A stretch of DNA of 64,000 nucleotides from NCBI RefSeq assembly GCF_037042905.1, contig NC_087253.1, positions 20,911,001-20,975,000 of the forward strand. The letters run 5' to 3'. Both the position numbers and the translations under genes were made by a program. The notes beneath the pieces are model-generated. The model was given only the letters and a program-made list of their open reading frames with translations. It was not told the DNA's origin and did no database searches. The DNA is from Lytechinus pictus. Its lineage: Eukaryota > Echinodermata > Echinoidea > Temnopleuroida > Toxopneustidae. Shown here piece by piece: positions 63,843-64,000 of this stretch (its first letter is position 1; every line of letters starts with the position of its first letter).

Positions 63843-64000
63843 GTATGTGCATACACCCGGGTATGGCCTAGGGTATAGGTTTTATCTTTGTCCGAGTGTG
63901 ATGCCTTTTTGCGAAACATCAGCAATACGTCTGATGCGGAGAACTATGCACTGGGGCTGCTAATCAGCCACCGTCTATACACTCCGGTCTTGTTGTTTTG

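Overview
The window is animal nuclear DNA: compact exons with GT/AG introns of 0.3-4 kb, AT-rich introns, and a dense load of short terminal-inverted-repeat (TIR) elements, tRNA-derived SINEs and a Penelope-like retroelement. The repeat families and protein similarity suggest a marine deuterostome invertebrate, most likely an echinoderm such as a sea urchin (inference). Three protein genes were rebuilt exon by exon; every junction keeps reading frame and has a GT donor and AG acceptor.

Layout. (1) 1-1782: upstream DNA with a foldback element interrupted by a second element, then the 5' flank of the first gene. (2) 1783-37613, + strand: a complete 23-exon myelin regulatory factor (MYRF) gene, predicted 1097 aa, with an acidic N-terminus, proline/serine-rich linker, NLS, NDT80-type DNA-binding domain, intramolecular chaperone auto-processing (peptidase S74) domain with an intact Ser-Lys dyad, coiled coil, one membrane segment and the conserved lumenal C-terminal domain. 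Its introns hold most of the repeats, including a broken Penelope-like element, nested transposons, and two places where an exon end plus its splice donor has been tandemly duplicated. (3) 37614-49338: intergenic DNA with hairpin pairs just after the MYRF stop, a six-copy minisatellite, a solo Penelope 3' end, nested TIR elements and a degenerate satellite. (4) 49339-56942, - strand: a complete 8-exon HAD phosphatase of the PGP/PDXP family, 307 aa, nearest to glycerol-3-phosphate/phosphoglycolate phosphatase. (5) 56943-59729: intergenic region between divergently transcribed genes, with a GC-rich patch upstream of PGP and two TIR elements. (6) 59730 to beyond the right edge, + strand: the first four coding exons of a KIAA0930 (DUF2045) homologue.

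The genes share no obvious pathway. MYRF is a membrane-tethered transcription factor released by self-cleavage; the phosphatase is a cytosolic metabolite-repair/glycerol-3-phosphate enzyme; KIAA0930 has no settled function. I found no prokaryotic features, CRISPR array or intact autonomous transposon. The most unusual signals are (a) a degenerate tandem array downstream of PGP whose units look like copies of the end of the PGP coding exon, (b) the two exon-end/donor duplications in MYRF, and (c) a transposon family that spreads near-perfect DR1 nuclear-receptor sites through MYRF introns.
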